The notes beneath the pieces were generated by a model. That model did no database searches. It saw only the letters and a list, made by a program, of their open reading frames with translations, and was not told the origin of the DNA. DNA of 64,000 nt, from positions 477,501 through 541,500 of the forward strand of contig MBPM02000029.1 in the NCBI GenBank assembly GCA_001695595.3, written 5' to 3'. The translations under genes were made by a program, and so were the position numbers. The DNA comes from Plasmopara viticola (Eukaryota > Oomycota > Peronosporomycetes > Peronosporales > Peronosporaceae). Of this stretch, positions 21,465 through 33,068 are shown piece after piece (position 1 is the first letter of the stretch; each line of letters opens with the position of its first letter).

Positions 21465-22697
21465 GGGCTGTAACATGAATAGGTCCTTGCCTGGCAGAAT
21501 TAACTGCCTGTAGTTTTGTTTAAACGAGGCGGCCAACTTGTGAGCAATATCGCTGAACGCACCCTTGCCATCTCTTGGATTCAACCTCTCAGAGGGCACG
21601 CCTTCCACGGATGTGGGAATCTCAAAGCAAAACACGGGATCGTTAACAAACGCTGCCCTTTCGATACTGCCGTCAAGCACTGCATCTACACACTTACGCG
21701 TGTACTGAAGCTCTGTGCGTTTCCCCACCCCATACACGCCACCAGTGTAGCCCGTATTAATCATCTTCACATTCGTGTTGCGTCCCTCTTGATTCCAATC
21801 GAATAAAGTTGCATACTTAATCGGGTGCAGCGTCATAAACGCAGCTCCAAAGCCCGTCGAGAACGTCGCTTGTGGCTCCGTAATGCCGCGTTCCGTCCCC
21901 GCCACCTTGGCCGTGGAACCTGACAAGAAATGGTACCGCGCCTGACCTGTTGACAACTTTGATACAGGAGGAAGCACGCCGTGCATATCGCACGTGAGAA
22001 AAGTGATGTCACTCGAATTAATGTCACGAGATTGAGGGGAAGGTGGGAAATTGGTAACGATACGCGACCATATTCCGTCTTGCTTGAGTTGAGCTAGTCG
22101 CGTTCATTATTAGCGTCGATCCACACATTTTCAAGCAAGGCATCCGGGCAAATTGCTTTACCCCAATCAATCGTCCTGACATAGCAGCCGCCTTCAAAAT
22201 TATAAATATACTCGTGAGCTCGTTGTCACCAATGAGCTCGCGCTTTGGATCAGCCGACAGCGTCGTCTTGCCCGTGCCAGAGAGCCCTGTATACTAACCC
22301 GCCAAAGTTGGCTGAAGCCTGCACGGTCATCACATCATTCAGAGGCAAACGAGTAACTCATCATCCTAAAGATCGCCTTCTCCATTTCGCCACTGTAAAA
22401 CGTGCCGCCAATAATGCCCAAGTAATTTATATGTTGAAAAGCACAAATACTTCCGAATCAAGTCCGAGTTCCTTCCAATCTTCAACGACAATGTTGCACG
22501 CATTAGTAAAGTCGGCCTCGAAAGTCTTGGCTACACGAGCAAAGTTGGGGCGGATAAACATGTTCGTGACTAAGTGGTGTTGCCGCGCTAGCTCGGTAAT
22601 GATGCGTACGTTCAAGCGAGACTCCACATTTACACCACAATGGCCATCAAACACGTACATGCGGTCCACCTGCCCATATCCTAATAATTGCATAACT
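21465..22697 (-). pseudogene. ATP-dependent phosphoenolpyruvate carboxykinase, captured and broken
   Basis: PEPCK (oxaloacetate + ATP to PEP + CO2 + ADP) is a gluconeogenic enzyme. Read on the minus strand, pieces occur in the right order: DRMYVFDGHCGVN...SRLNVR and NMFIRPN (22,697 to about 22,540); LGIIGGTFYSGEMEKAIFRM (near 22,400); the kinase-1a loop [18 protein letters not shown] (about 22,235-22,290); [20 protein letters not shown] (near 22,160); then a clean 186-codon frame (21,429-21,986) with GVLPPVSKL, GYTGGVYGVGKR and FEIPTSVEGVPSE. Several frameshifts and stops lie between the first pieces, and the DDEHGW active-site segment is deleted. About 100 N-terminal residues are missing because the inverted repeat begins there. 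Non-functional; a working copy should exist elsewhere in the genome. Confidence 0.92.
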
Positions 22698-22768
22698 GGC
22701 TGGAGATATGAAGCTGTACTTTGATTGGTCAATATAAATAGGGGGGAGTTGAAGCTAGAGGCGCTCCT
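22697..22768 (-). repeat. Right terminal inverted repeat
   Basis: 72 bp, inverse of 20,783-20,863. The PEPCK homology begins within about 20 bases of its inner end. Confidence 0.85.
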
Positions 22769-22797
22769 ATAATTTAAATTAGACTCTTGTATACGGC

Positions 22798-23369
22798 TGT
22801 TGTCTGCATTCTCATTACTTGTAAACGTCTCTATGTGCTAACCATATGCCTCCATACAAGAATAACGTGAAAACCAATTATGCAGATTTTGCGTTATCTT
22901 TTTGCACTTTTCCGCATGTTGCTTTACATTTCTGACTTCCTCAACCATTTGAAGTTTGTGGAACATAAGTTGGCTAAAGCCCATATATTTTTTCTCTCTT
23001 ACTGGCTTACTGTTGGACTACTATATTTATCATTTGGTTCCTTGTCTAACGATCACAATAAACGCAAGGAACTGAAGGGGGTGAGGGCCTCTCTATATAT
23101 GTATTTTTAGAAACATATAGACTTAGTAATTCGTACTACAAAACCGATCACTAAGAACGTGCCCAGTAGACTTGGCAGTAGTAAACAGCGAATATGTCCG
23201 AACAATATCGATGTTAATCATCCCTCGAGAAATTTACTTTTGCATGATGTTTACAAGTCAATGTCTCAACCGTGTTGATCAAGGTGGCCATATAATATTG
23301 CATTGTAGACTTGATGAAAATGCGCACAGTCCAAAGAGTAGTGCAGTGCGTGGCTGAGTATGAGCTACA
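22798..23369 (-). mobile_element. Copia LTR-like repeat (left palindrome arm)
   Basis: 572 bp, starting TG and ending CA on the plus strand, and an inverse copy of 31,345-31,930. It sits at the outer (3') end of the minus-strand copia remnant, where a 3' LTR is expected. A 76-codon frame (22,880-23,110, plus) beginning MQILRYLFALFRMLLYISDF is kept for about 33 residues in the inverse copy (31,666-31,848). The shared frame could reflect common ancestry of the repeat rather than coding. Confidence 0.6.
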
Positions 23370-23394
23370 AGCTTAACTTGAAGGAGCTACAAGC

Positions 23395-25200
23395 TTAGTA
23401 ATGTAATCTTATCGAGCATCGGAAAAACAGGCAACTTTGATGAGATACGCACGTAATTTTAAGTATCGACGCCTCTGAATTGAATGAAAAACACATCAAA
23501 CACCAGCTCAAAGCAGCACGGATATTAAAAATAAACATCTTTTGGCTCGTTTTAAAAATTACACTGCGATAAGCATAATGATCGTAAAGTCCGACGAGCC
23601 GATACAAGCCACGTGCAGGCCGTAAGGTAAAAAAAAGGCACAAGAGGAAGGACACTGTCTGACAAAAAATAAATTAGCTACAAGATGGATCATTACGCCA
23701 ACAATCGATGTCAAAGATGAGCTAGTTATGACATGCAGCTTTGAGGCGTGAGGCGACATCAAACGAAATAAGGTAGAACTGTCCTCCGTGATATTCGGCA
23801 GTTCATGGACTTGGATAGGTGAGACTAGCTAACCCGCAATCTGATTTGAGTTAAGCACCCGCATACTTTTTCGCATCACAACTTGTATGGGAATTGTATA
23901 ACTTAGAGTCAAAACTGCATTTCTGTGCGACGACCTATAAGATGAAGTGTACACACCCGAATTTTGTCACTATTCAACACGTAGTTCTTAATAAGACGTA
24001 TTAGATCGAGACACTTGACAAGTCCAAAACTAAGATCAAACTCAATTGCCATGACTTTGGCAGATGTTTTAAGCCCCCCAAGATGATTTTTTATTACTTG
24101 TGCATGTTGACGACTTACAATCTGTTTGCAAAATGTGCAACATGCCGCGAAAAGCCGTAATGACGTAGCAACTACCGATTGAGAGCCAAATCTGAAATGA
24201 CCACCACCGGCGGCAAGTCAGCACCAATGCTTACAGAAGGGCTCGAGCAGTTCCACCTGGGAAATCTTAGCAACGCTGCAATACTTGATGCTTTGCACAA
24301 TTATGTGACAAATTTTGTACATTTCGATGCTTGCACAACGAGAGATTGTCGGTGCACTGCAAGACCTAATTTTGACATCAAGTTCTGACATTGCGTATCT
24401 ACACTGCGCCTCAGCAAGTACCCTTTCTACTGTGATCACTCTTCTAGCACAATAGCTAGGCGTATGATGCGCTTCCTTATTGGTACATCTAGCAAATATC
24501 AAAGGATAAGCGCATTGACAAAAGACTGCGTCTACTACGTGAATTACACTGACGGTGACTACGCTGTAAAATTAAACGATCTAGCGAGTATCAACGGGTC
24601 CTGACGGCCGTGAGTGGAATGTTATCGCACAGTTTATGAAAGCATGATGATAATGCGCAAAGCACAACGGAAGTTGAGTGTATTAGGATAAATTAAGAAT
24701 ACTTTTGCTGAATTGATTTTGCTAGGAGGTTGGCTGAGTGTTTAAAATGCCCGATATTTATGATTAAACAAGTACTTAATTTTTCTGACAATAGAGCTCG
24801 GCAAGCACAACAACACAAAGGGCATTTGCAGCAAATTTTGTCAATTAAGGCACCTAATAAAGGGGTGACATCGTAAATGAGAGTATATTATGACAAAGCT
24901 TTTTCCTGTAGAACAGGTCCATAGGTGTCACGACGAAGTCACCCTAGGGACACAGTCACAAGAATCATACAATGGAAATACGAACAATGTCGGTTTGCAC
25001 TATAATAACATGTTTAAGCAAGTCCTCAGCGGTATAGACCCGTAAAAATGGCTATTCTGTACTTATTTAGCCCAATTTCGACTAAATTACCTTACGTTGA
25101 TGACGTCAGCGATGATTAAATGAGTGAGGGAACTGGACGAGGTCAAAGTGTTTAAAAGGAGCAAATTGATTGAATGACATATGGCATAAGCGCCGACAAA
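23395..25200 (+). mobile_element. Ty1/copia remnant, RT to RNase H (nested in left arm)
   Basis: At about 24,452 the plus strand reads IARRMMRFLIGTSSKY and, further on, NYTDGDYAVKLNDLASING. These correspond to the (A)K(R)xLRYLxGT segment and the GYxDADWAxxxxDRKSxSG core of the copia RNase H. Blocks upstream (23.57-23.77 kb) match 52.2-52.3 kb (plus) and, inverted, 8.9, 45.8 and 55.4 kb. The right arm lacks this sequence between its LTR-like end and its RT part, so it appears to have entered the left arm separately or been lost from the right. Confidence 0.65.
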
Positions 25201-25209
25201 ATCATCATT

Positions 25210-27000
25210 TTAAAGTTAATAATCTCCTTCAAGTGGCTTGTAATCGGCCTTCTTCACAAAGAAAGCATTCTTTTGCTACGTCCAAGCTTCAAGACCTGAA
25301 ATAATTTTCAGGTTAACATAATAATGGCAATACAAAAGGTCCAATTTACACTGATAAAAAACGCTACACATGGAATGTTTAAGCTCGCTTTGATATTTGA
25401 TGCTTACGTGTTTCTGCTATCATAAACGGAACTCATCAACAAAAGTAAGCAAGGCTTTTTGAGCTAGTCAGGGCTTAATTCGCACTAAAAATAAACGTCG
25501 AAGTGTGCAGTTTCAGTGCGCAAATAAATGTATGAATGGGGGAGCATTTAGAACCTATTAGTAGATAAACATTAGCTATCATTCCATGATTTACACTTCG
25601 AAACACAACCTTTTAATGTAATCAGGTCCCGCTATAGCTTTCTAGCATTCCAGTATGATGTGTGAAGAAATGTGAATCGCACTATGACTTGGTTTTTGTC
25701 GCCCTTTAAAATGACCATAACTTTTTGGTACGACTTATGTGTCCTTGCTCTGGCTGTCAATACACAGCACTTTGTATTGAATGCGTACAGAGGTCCAGCT
25801 TGGGTTACTCACGCTTGGTGTTAACGTGTTTGGCGTGGTCATCGATGACTGTGTTCTCAACCATATTAGAGCGTGATTGATTGACTCATAGAATCTTGAG
25901 CACTGGTCCCGATGTGTCCGCTGATGTCGAATTTCTTAAAGGCGAAATTGATCTCGCTTGAATAATTGGATGGTCGGATTTTGCACGTTGTGCTGATCGC
26001 AATGCTACACGTAACTGCATCGTGCCTTATCATCTATGGGTGGGTCCATCAAAGTACTTCGTGGACTTGACATTGGAGTGGTCATCAGCATAGTCGAGTC
26101 AGATTACCTGCAGATATCTTCATCATCACCAGGGCTGAAGCAAATGTCATGCGACATGGCTTCTTGACGATAGCAAAGGGTACGCTTCTCCGAAGTCTTG
26201 TTTTCTCAAAGTTCTTTACCTAAATTTCGAAATAAAATTACTTTTTCTTCGTGGCAAAGTCATTCAGTGCTCAAAGCGTACTACATGGGATTAAACGGGA
26301 GCTTTAAGTTGCCAGACTCACAAAACGACTATGACAAGACGTTTGAGAATGTCGTCCACATGTCATCGCTGACACACCGTCTCCTACGACTGCGTTAAAC
26401 TCCAGCTTATTCTCATAACGAATGCAAACTTTCGGCAGGCAACATTTTTCAAGGTCACTCGTGATGCTTGCAATCAGATCAGCCGTGCAACCCATGATCA
26501 GAGGTGTCCACGTTGATCAGAAATAGGGCGCAGTGAACATCAACAATACGATGTAAGGAGATAATATATTCATCTGAAGTCCTCGCCACACACACGCGAT
26601 GCTTGCATGGGACCAAAATTTGAGTTTACTAGCTTTAGATACTCAGAGTCGCCATAAACCTTAACATTCTGGGCATCACGCAGTACACAACTTCCTTGCT
26701 AGTGCCACACAAAACTGGTCTATCTAAATCAAAGGGATCCAAAAAGTAACAAAGTCTACAGTCGAAGTGGTGATCATGCACAACGTCTTATACTTCACTA
26801 CAAACAGACACCCCTGTGCACTAAATGCTATACGTTTACTCAATGAATTTAGCCATGAGGCACGCCTTGTTTTTATCGACCCACACGTCTTTCGCTTACT
26901 TCTATATTCCAATGTTACGTTGACTATACTATAAGGTGGAAGCTCGATGAACTTCCCAATATAGGCTTGATCTTAGCACGGATTGCCTGTTGCCAATGCT
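25210..27000 (-). mobile_element. Ty1/copia reverse transcriptase remnant (left palindrome arm)
   Basis: On the minus strand near 26,880 it reads DKNKACLMAKFIE, then LDPFDLDRPVLCGTSKEVVY near 26,720. These align with the KARLVAKGFxQ and LDVxTAFLxGxLxExVY motifs of copia RT. The downstream part (to 25,240) matches 29.9-31.26 kb inverted. Many stops; dead. Confidence 0.7.
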
Positions 27001-28370
27001 CTTGATCAAAATATTTAATCGTTTCAAAGCATCAACGGCTTATTAAACAATTTAAAGCTCAGCATTAATTCTTGCCCGTTATAATTAAGGCAAAGCTAAA
27101 ACGTCAAACTATTCATTGGAAACGTCTTCCATGTCTTCTCTAGCCGAATTAAAATAATTCCTAACGCCGAATTGCCGCCTTGTTGTATGCTCTGACAACG
27201 GATCTGCTATTCTAGCCCATTTACACCAAAAGTTTATCACGCAAAGCGCCCTCTCATGGTCATAATAAGTGTTTTTTTTTAAGTAAATTGCGTTTATCCG
27301 CTTTATTGGGGTCCGCCGACGTCGCAGCTCTGTTGTCCCTGATACGAAGTCAAGGTTGAAGTCTTTAAAGTTACCATGTAAGCTGTACGCTGAAATTTAA
27401 ACCTTAACTTAAAGCAAGTAAAATGTTACTGATCACCACTGCCTTGCCCCGTGGTCACAATCTTAGCACGTCTTTGACCCGTCTATTTAAACGTCTTAAC
27501 GCAAGCCTGAAAATCTTACTTGAGTCACTTACTCTGCAGATTTGGGACATGCGTCTGGGAATCAGAAACACTCTTTTTTGTAATTGTCTTAGCTGTACAT
27601 GACCTTAAATATAATTTTGACTTTGATCTTGTGATATGAATTGCAGCCACTGTCTTTACGCCCCGTGTAATGTTTTTCCTAATCCGATATGGTGCCGTAC
27701 CTACACCGAATCGTGATGACATTCGGGATAACACGCCTGGTACGTGTCTAAAGTGTGGTCTGCAAACAAGACTTCCCCGATCAATTTTTTCGAGGCTTTC
27801 ACTCGTATATCAAACAAAAATAAACCGGATGGCTATAACCAGGTAGAAGCAGCAAGCGACTTTTAAATCCGGTGAAGCAATGTTTGTTGTCGTCCGGGAG
27901 CTCGATCGTTTTTTGAGAATGTTTCTTTTTTTATACTGTCGTAGAGTAGTCCTGCGAATTGTGCAAAGTGCTTGAGACATTAACTGTAGTGCCTAAGAAG
28001 CACTCGATGGGCTCGGGTACAGGCCTTTTTGCAAGGACCTTAGTCGTGTCCGGGTCCATTCGGTCGCTTTTTTTTCGAGAAAGTCTCCAAGGCATGGGAT
28101 CTCACCCACGCACAAATGGCACTTTGACAGCTTAATGTAAAATTGGTATTCTAACACCGTCAAAATCCACGATTTATAGCCGCAATATAATCTGCGACAT
28201 CGTCTTTTTGCGGAAACATATAATTGCTATCACAGTAGATGATCTTCCCATCCCTTGAAGGTTAAAAGACTTCCCGGGTGTCAGCAAGAGAAAAACAGAT
28301 CAGCAGTCAGTCCCCGTAAATTGCGACAGGTACCGCTCGGGCGCGTTCAAGCTTTCTCACTTCAAAATTC
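27000..28370. other. Palindrome centre, no recognised gene
   Basis: The two head-to-head copia remnants meet here. Short frames only (27,525-27,734 minus, 69 codons). I found no integrase motif and could not trace inverse homology across the centre by eye. Confidence 0.4.
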
Positions 28371-29300
28371 GTGGTCTCATGAAGTTGACCAGTTTGGAAT
28401 CTTCAGCCCATCTTTGCCTACGCATTAGGTCGGATGCTGAAGAATGCTTCAACAGGAGTAATTTGACGCAATTTGGCAAGCGGCTAAGTTCGCGCATCAT
28501 GACGATGTCCGTGGGCTGGCAATCAGCTTTGTTGAGGTACTATATTAGAGTTAAAGTACTGAGCAGCAGACAACAATTTGTACGCGTACCAGACGCACAG
28601 CACTTTATAGTAGTCATTCGGACTGTTATCACGGTTTGCTGTACATACCACATGAGAATAAAATTGGGGCCGTAGAGGCAGTGGCTGCAATCTACATCAA
28701 GAGTTGTCTTTTGTCTCCCAAGATCAAAATGAAATGAATTCAATGCATAGTTCTCAAAGTTTGGACCTTGGATGCACGTCCTAAATTTGGGAAGTAAGTG
28801 ATATGAGTGGCTTGCGTTAGGGTGTTCATCAAAAAAAAAGATGTGTCAAAGTCGCATCAAGATTATGACATCGAGGCGAGGCAGTGGTGATCAATAGCGA
28901 ATTCGCCTTTTATAAGTAAAGCTCTAGATTCCCAGCGGATAGCCAAGATGTTGACAGCGATGACTTTTACCTCGACTTCGAATTATCTTTGGACTTCGTA
29001 TCAGCGACACGAGCTGCGGGTCCGACGGACCCCAAATGGGCGGATAACTTTTTAAACGACAATGATGGCGTGACCACGAGCGGCTTATTTACACGATGAT
29101 ATACTGGAAAGCAAGGATAGCATAGCCGTCCGAGATAAAGCAACGCGTCAATTTGATTTGCGAGGTTATCCTGATTTGACTGAAGAAGACATGAAAGACG
29201 CCTATGATGAATATGGTGGCGTCTTAAGTTTGCCTTAATCATAACGAGCAAGCGTTAACGCTGGGCTTTTAGTTATCATACTAATCTGATGATGCTTTAA
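28370..29300. other. Unassigned sequence before the right-arm copia RT
   Basis: Frames of 98 codons (28,379-28,675, plus) and 94 codons (28,967-29,251, minus) lack recognisable motifs. By position this should be the copia integrase to RT spacer, but no residue pattern confirms it. Confidence 0.35.
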
Positions 29301-31300
29301 TTGATAATAGAACTTAATCAAGTGCATTGGCAACATGCAATCCGTGCTAATATCAAGTCTACGCGACTTTGCGGTGTTCATCAAGCTTCCGCAATACCGT
29401 ATAGTCAACGTGGCTTTGAGATACTAAAAGTAAGCGCGTGTGGGTCGATAATTATACACGGCTTGCCTCATGGCTAAAGGCATTACGTCAAGATATAGCA
29501 TTAAGCGCCAGGGATGTTTTGTTGGTAATGATGCATAGGGTGTCAATGACCATTACTTTGACTGTGTACTTAATTAATCCCTGGACCCACTAGACATTAG
29601 AACAGCCTTTTTGTTCGGCAAAAGCAAGGAAGCTGGGTACTACGTGATACCAAAAGTGGCGAACTTGATAGCGACTTCGATTATCTGGATCGTGTAAAAA
29701 AATCTATAGATAAACTTTGATGTCGTAACATCATTATTGTTGCCGTTCACAGTGCTCTTTTGGTGATTTATGTAGACAGCTCCGATCATGGGTAGCTCAG
29801 CAAATCTAATTGCATACTGCACGAGTTACCTTGGAAAATGTTCCGAGATGACTGGCTATGAAAATGTGCATTTGTAAAGTGGAGTACAACGCGGACAGTA
29901 GAGTGACGGTGTGTCAGCGATGTTATGGAGACGACGTTTTGAATCGTCTCGTCATGGATCTTTTTTGAGTTCGGCAAGTTAAAGGTTCAGTTAAATTCCA
30001 AGCATCACACTCAAAGCACTTGATGACTTTGACACAAACAGAAAGTGAGCTTATACAAAATTTCAGTTCCGTATCAGGGAGATTTCCTAAGAATAGCACA
30101 AGACTTTGGTGAAACGTACCCTTTGCTATCTTCAAGAAGCCATGTCGCATGACGTTTGCTCCAAACCTGGTAATGATGAAGACATCTGCGGGTAATGTGA
30201 CTTTGACTGGGCTGGTGATTATTCCATTAACAAGTTTACATAGTTTTTCGATGGGCCCGCCTATGAACTATAGAGCAAGTTGCAGTAACGTGTAACAATG
30301 CAATCAGCACAACGTGCTTAAAACGACTATCCGATAGTGTAAGGGGAATCAATGTCGCCTAAAATGGCTTTTCGACGGCAGTGAGCGAATCAGGACTAGT
30401 GCTCAAGATCCTTTTGGTCCATCCATCACGTCTCACGATGAAACAAATACAGTTGACTATGGTCACGCCAAATTCACATCAATACCAAGCGTAAGTGAAT
30501 CAAGCTGTACCTCTGCCCGCAGTAAAACCAAAGTGTTGTGCATTGGCAGTCTATGTAAAGACACATAGTTTTTATGAACAAGTTGTGATCACTTTAAGGA
30601 GCTGCAATTTCCAAGTCGTACTGCGATTCACAATTTTCTTCAGCAAAGGATCAAAGCCAGAAATAGGCTTTAGCCATAGTCGTGTGACTCCAATTAATAT
30701 GATGCTATAAGCGTAAGCATCCAAGTATGGAATGCTCGGAAGGAAAAGCGATCTGTTAGACTGAAAGGTTGGGTCCGCAGCATAGATTATGACATGATAG
30801 CTATCGTATAGCTACCCTTCGAAGCTAAAAAGTCGTACCCGAAGAGTGGATTTCGGATTTTGGGTCAAGCAACGATGACATTTGGACGTATACCGTTCAA
30901 AATGAAAAATAAGAGCCAATGCTGCCTAGCATGACCACAGTCAAAGACTTTAGGCAATAGAAAATTTCGGGCAAGAAGGTGTGCACTCAGAATAACACAC
31001 TTTGACGATGTTTTTTACTTTTTGTCAAGCCTTCACTAGTTTAAAAAGCCTTGCTTGCTCGTAGCGATGAGTTGCGCTCATAATAATAGTAAATCGTAAG
31101 CGTTATTTATCGAAACGAGCTTTAACGTTCCATGTAGAACGCTTTCTATCAATGTGTATTGGACCTTTTGTATCGCCAATTTCATGTAGACACGATCAAC
31201 GTGATAATTATCACGGGTCTTGAAGCTTGGACGTAGCGAAAGAATGCTTTTTTTGTGAAAAAAGACCGAAGCAAGTCACTTGTAGGAAACTTAACTTTCC
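29300..31300 (+). mobile_element. Ty1/copia RT to RNase H remnant (right palindrome arm)
   Basis: The plus strand reads CLMAKGITSRYSI near 29,460 and LDPLDIRTAFLFGKSKEAGY near 29,587, then LVIYVDSSDHG at about 29,760 at the place of the YVDD catalytic loop, where the second Asp is now Ser. CQRCYGDDVLNRLVM follows at about 29,917. These are the ordered landmarks of copia RT. Stops and frameshifts separate them. The part to 31,260 matches 25.24-25.5 kb inverted. Confidence 0.75.
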
Positions 31301-31344
31301 CCGTTGCTCGATACGGTTACTATATCTGCTACGCAAAATGAACT

Positions 31345-31930
31345 TGTAGCTTAAACCCAGCTACGCACTGCAATACTCGCTGGACTGTACGCAATTTTCA
31401 TAAAGTCTATAATGCAATATTATATGACCATCTCGATTAACACGGTTAAGGCATTGACTGAAAGTGCGTGAACAACATGCAAAAGTAATTCTCTCAAGAG
31501 ATGATTATCATCGATATTGTTCGGACATATTCGGTGTCTACTACTGCCAAGTTCAAGTGGGCACGTTCTTAGTGATCGTTTTATTGTACGAATTACTAAG
31601 CTTATATGTTTTTTTTTAAGAAATGTATATAAAACGAGGCTCTCACTCCCTTCAGTCCCTTGCGTTTATTGTGATCGTAAGACAAGGAACCAAATGATAA
31701 ATAAGTTGGTCCACCAGTAAGCCAACAAGAGAGAAAATATATATGGCCTTTTAGCCAACTTATGTTCCGCAAACTTCAGATGATTGAGGAAGTCAGAAAT
31801 GTTAAGCAACATGCGGAAAAGTGCAAAAAGATAACGCAAAATCTGCATAATTGGTTTTCACGTTATTCTTGTATGGAGTCATATAGTTAGCACATAGAGA
31901 CGTTTACAAGTAATGAGAATACAGAAAACA
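31345..31930 (+). mobile_element. Copia LTR-like repeat (right palindrome arm)
   Basis: 586 bp, TGTAGC at the start and AAACA at the end, inverse of 22,798-23,369. It follows the plus-strand copia remnant, so it is read as its 3' LTR. The outer flank GCCGTAT is the same in both arms, showing that the element was present before the duplication. Confidence 0.6.
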
Positions 31931-31940
31931 GCCGTATTCA

Positions 31941-32240
31941 TCCTTCCAAGCGCGGGGGCTAAATGCTCGCGCGCTTCGGGCGGGTGCTTTCGAGCATCTG
32001 CAGGTCTCTAACGAGTCTCACCCTCGACGCGGCGGTCTCCAGCACCAGAGCGCCACCTGGGCTCTTACCAAGGCAGAGATAAACAAAATAATGGAAGACC
32101 CTCACGACCTCGGTGCTGGCTGCACTGCTCGCCGAACGAGACTCGACGTATGCGGACACCACTCTATGCCGTGGACTAGCCAGACTGAGCCTAGCACGTG
32201 CATAACTTGGCAACGCGATAACGTAATACAATACAATACA
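31941..32240 (+). mobile_element. SINE-like retroelement, copy B (5' truncated)
   Basis: A 300-bp copy that lacks the first 25 or so bases present in copies A and C. It is flanked by an 11-bp duplication AGCCGTATTCA (31,930-31,940 and 32,241-32,251) and has an (AATAC)n-type tail. It lies in the right palindrome arm only; the left arm has the uninterrupted sequence at about 22,783-22,797. Confidence 0.88.
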
Positions 32241-32269
32241 AGCCGTATTCAAGAGTCTAAAAAGTACTA

Positions 32270-32545
32270 TTAAATTATTGGGAAAGTTACCGCTCTCCGA
32301 ATGTAATTAATGTATTTTCTCGAGCAGCCCAAAATTTATTTCAAGCAAGCCCATCTGTTGTCCCATTTGTCTTGACACTTGCATTTTCGGGTTGTAATAA
32401 CACCGGCGCCAAGTCGCTTAAGGTGTTCATCGCAACATCATAAAATTTAAAGCTAAACAAGCGGTCGTAACAGGCATCGTCACGTTTACTTTGTCGCGTA
32501 AGTGTCTTGCATACACGCACAGCCAATCGATAGCTCACTAAAATT
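32270..32545 (-). repeat. Module 'block' repeat, copy e
   Basis: Inverse partner of the block at 20,490-20,774, including the ATTACATTCGGAGAGCGGTA end segment. The minus frame 32,341-32,538 (65 codons) shares its first 40 residues with the left-arm frame and then shifts. Confidence 0.75.
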
Positions 32546-33068
32546 TTCTCGGAAATGAAGGTGCACGCACCATTGCGCTAGTTTAGTGGTTCTAGTTTTT
32601 TTTTACCCCCAAGATATATTAATTCTTCTCGACCGCCTTTTCTTGGAAATAACCGTTTGACTGTACCACTTACATTATGCGTGGTGCAATATATGACCAA
32701 TTTTATAACTCTGACTACGAGTTTGCGGCAGTCGTGGCCTTTTTGTGGCATCCTTTGGCTACTGAATCGAAGGTACAGTAAGGTTCCGTACTATAGTTTT
32801 GATCGCTTAAATAAACTTAGATGATCGACAAGCGGACTTACGAGCCGATAAGTGTTAAAACTTTCATCGACATCGGCATAAGGCGCCTTCCATAGAGCAG
32901 TGCCTTCTCGTAAACGTCGCTCCCTCGAATAATTAGCATTTTAACGATGGAAATCTCATCACAGCCTCCGACTAGTAGGGTTGTGAGAATTTAGTCTGAA
33001 AATCACCCACTCAATGCGGTGGGTATCATGAAGATATTATCCACCAATGAGCCATTCCAATTTAACTG
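32545..33068. repeat. Right palindrome arm: flank of chitinase copy 5
   Basis: Inverse match of 19,950-20,490 with small indels. It reaches the CTGACAAG segment that in copy 4 lies about 30 bp before the ATG, and then jumps directly into chitinase codon 65 or so. Confidence 0.8.

Larger units (their letters stand above)
20775..22776. mobile_element. Mutator-like element with captured PEPCK (TIRs and 8-bp TSD)
   Basis: The element spans 20,783-22,768 (1,986 bp) and is flanked by the 8-bp direct repeat ATAATTTA (20,775-20,782 and 22,769-22,776). Its ends are long terminal inverted repeats, 20,783-20,863 and 22,697-22,768. Both share AGCGCCT near the tip and, further in, GACCAATCAAAGTACAGCTT followed by CATATCT(T/C)CAGCCA. 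The sister palindrome arm has the empty site, one ATAATTTA at about 32,269-32,276, and module copy 2 also lacks the insertion. Inside are a broken PEPCK copy on the minus strand and, on the plus strand, a trace of a FAR1-type DNA-binding domain. Long TIRs with an 8-bp duplication fit a Mutator-like element better than hAT, whose TIRs are short. Confidence 0.8.

Noticed and set aside
20775..22776. hAT element (8-bp target duplication)
   Set aside because: hAT elements have short TIRs; these are over 70 bp and a FAR1-like domain is present, which fits Mutator-like elements better. Not fully excluded.
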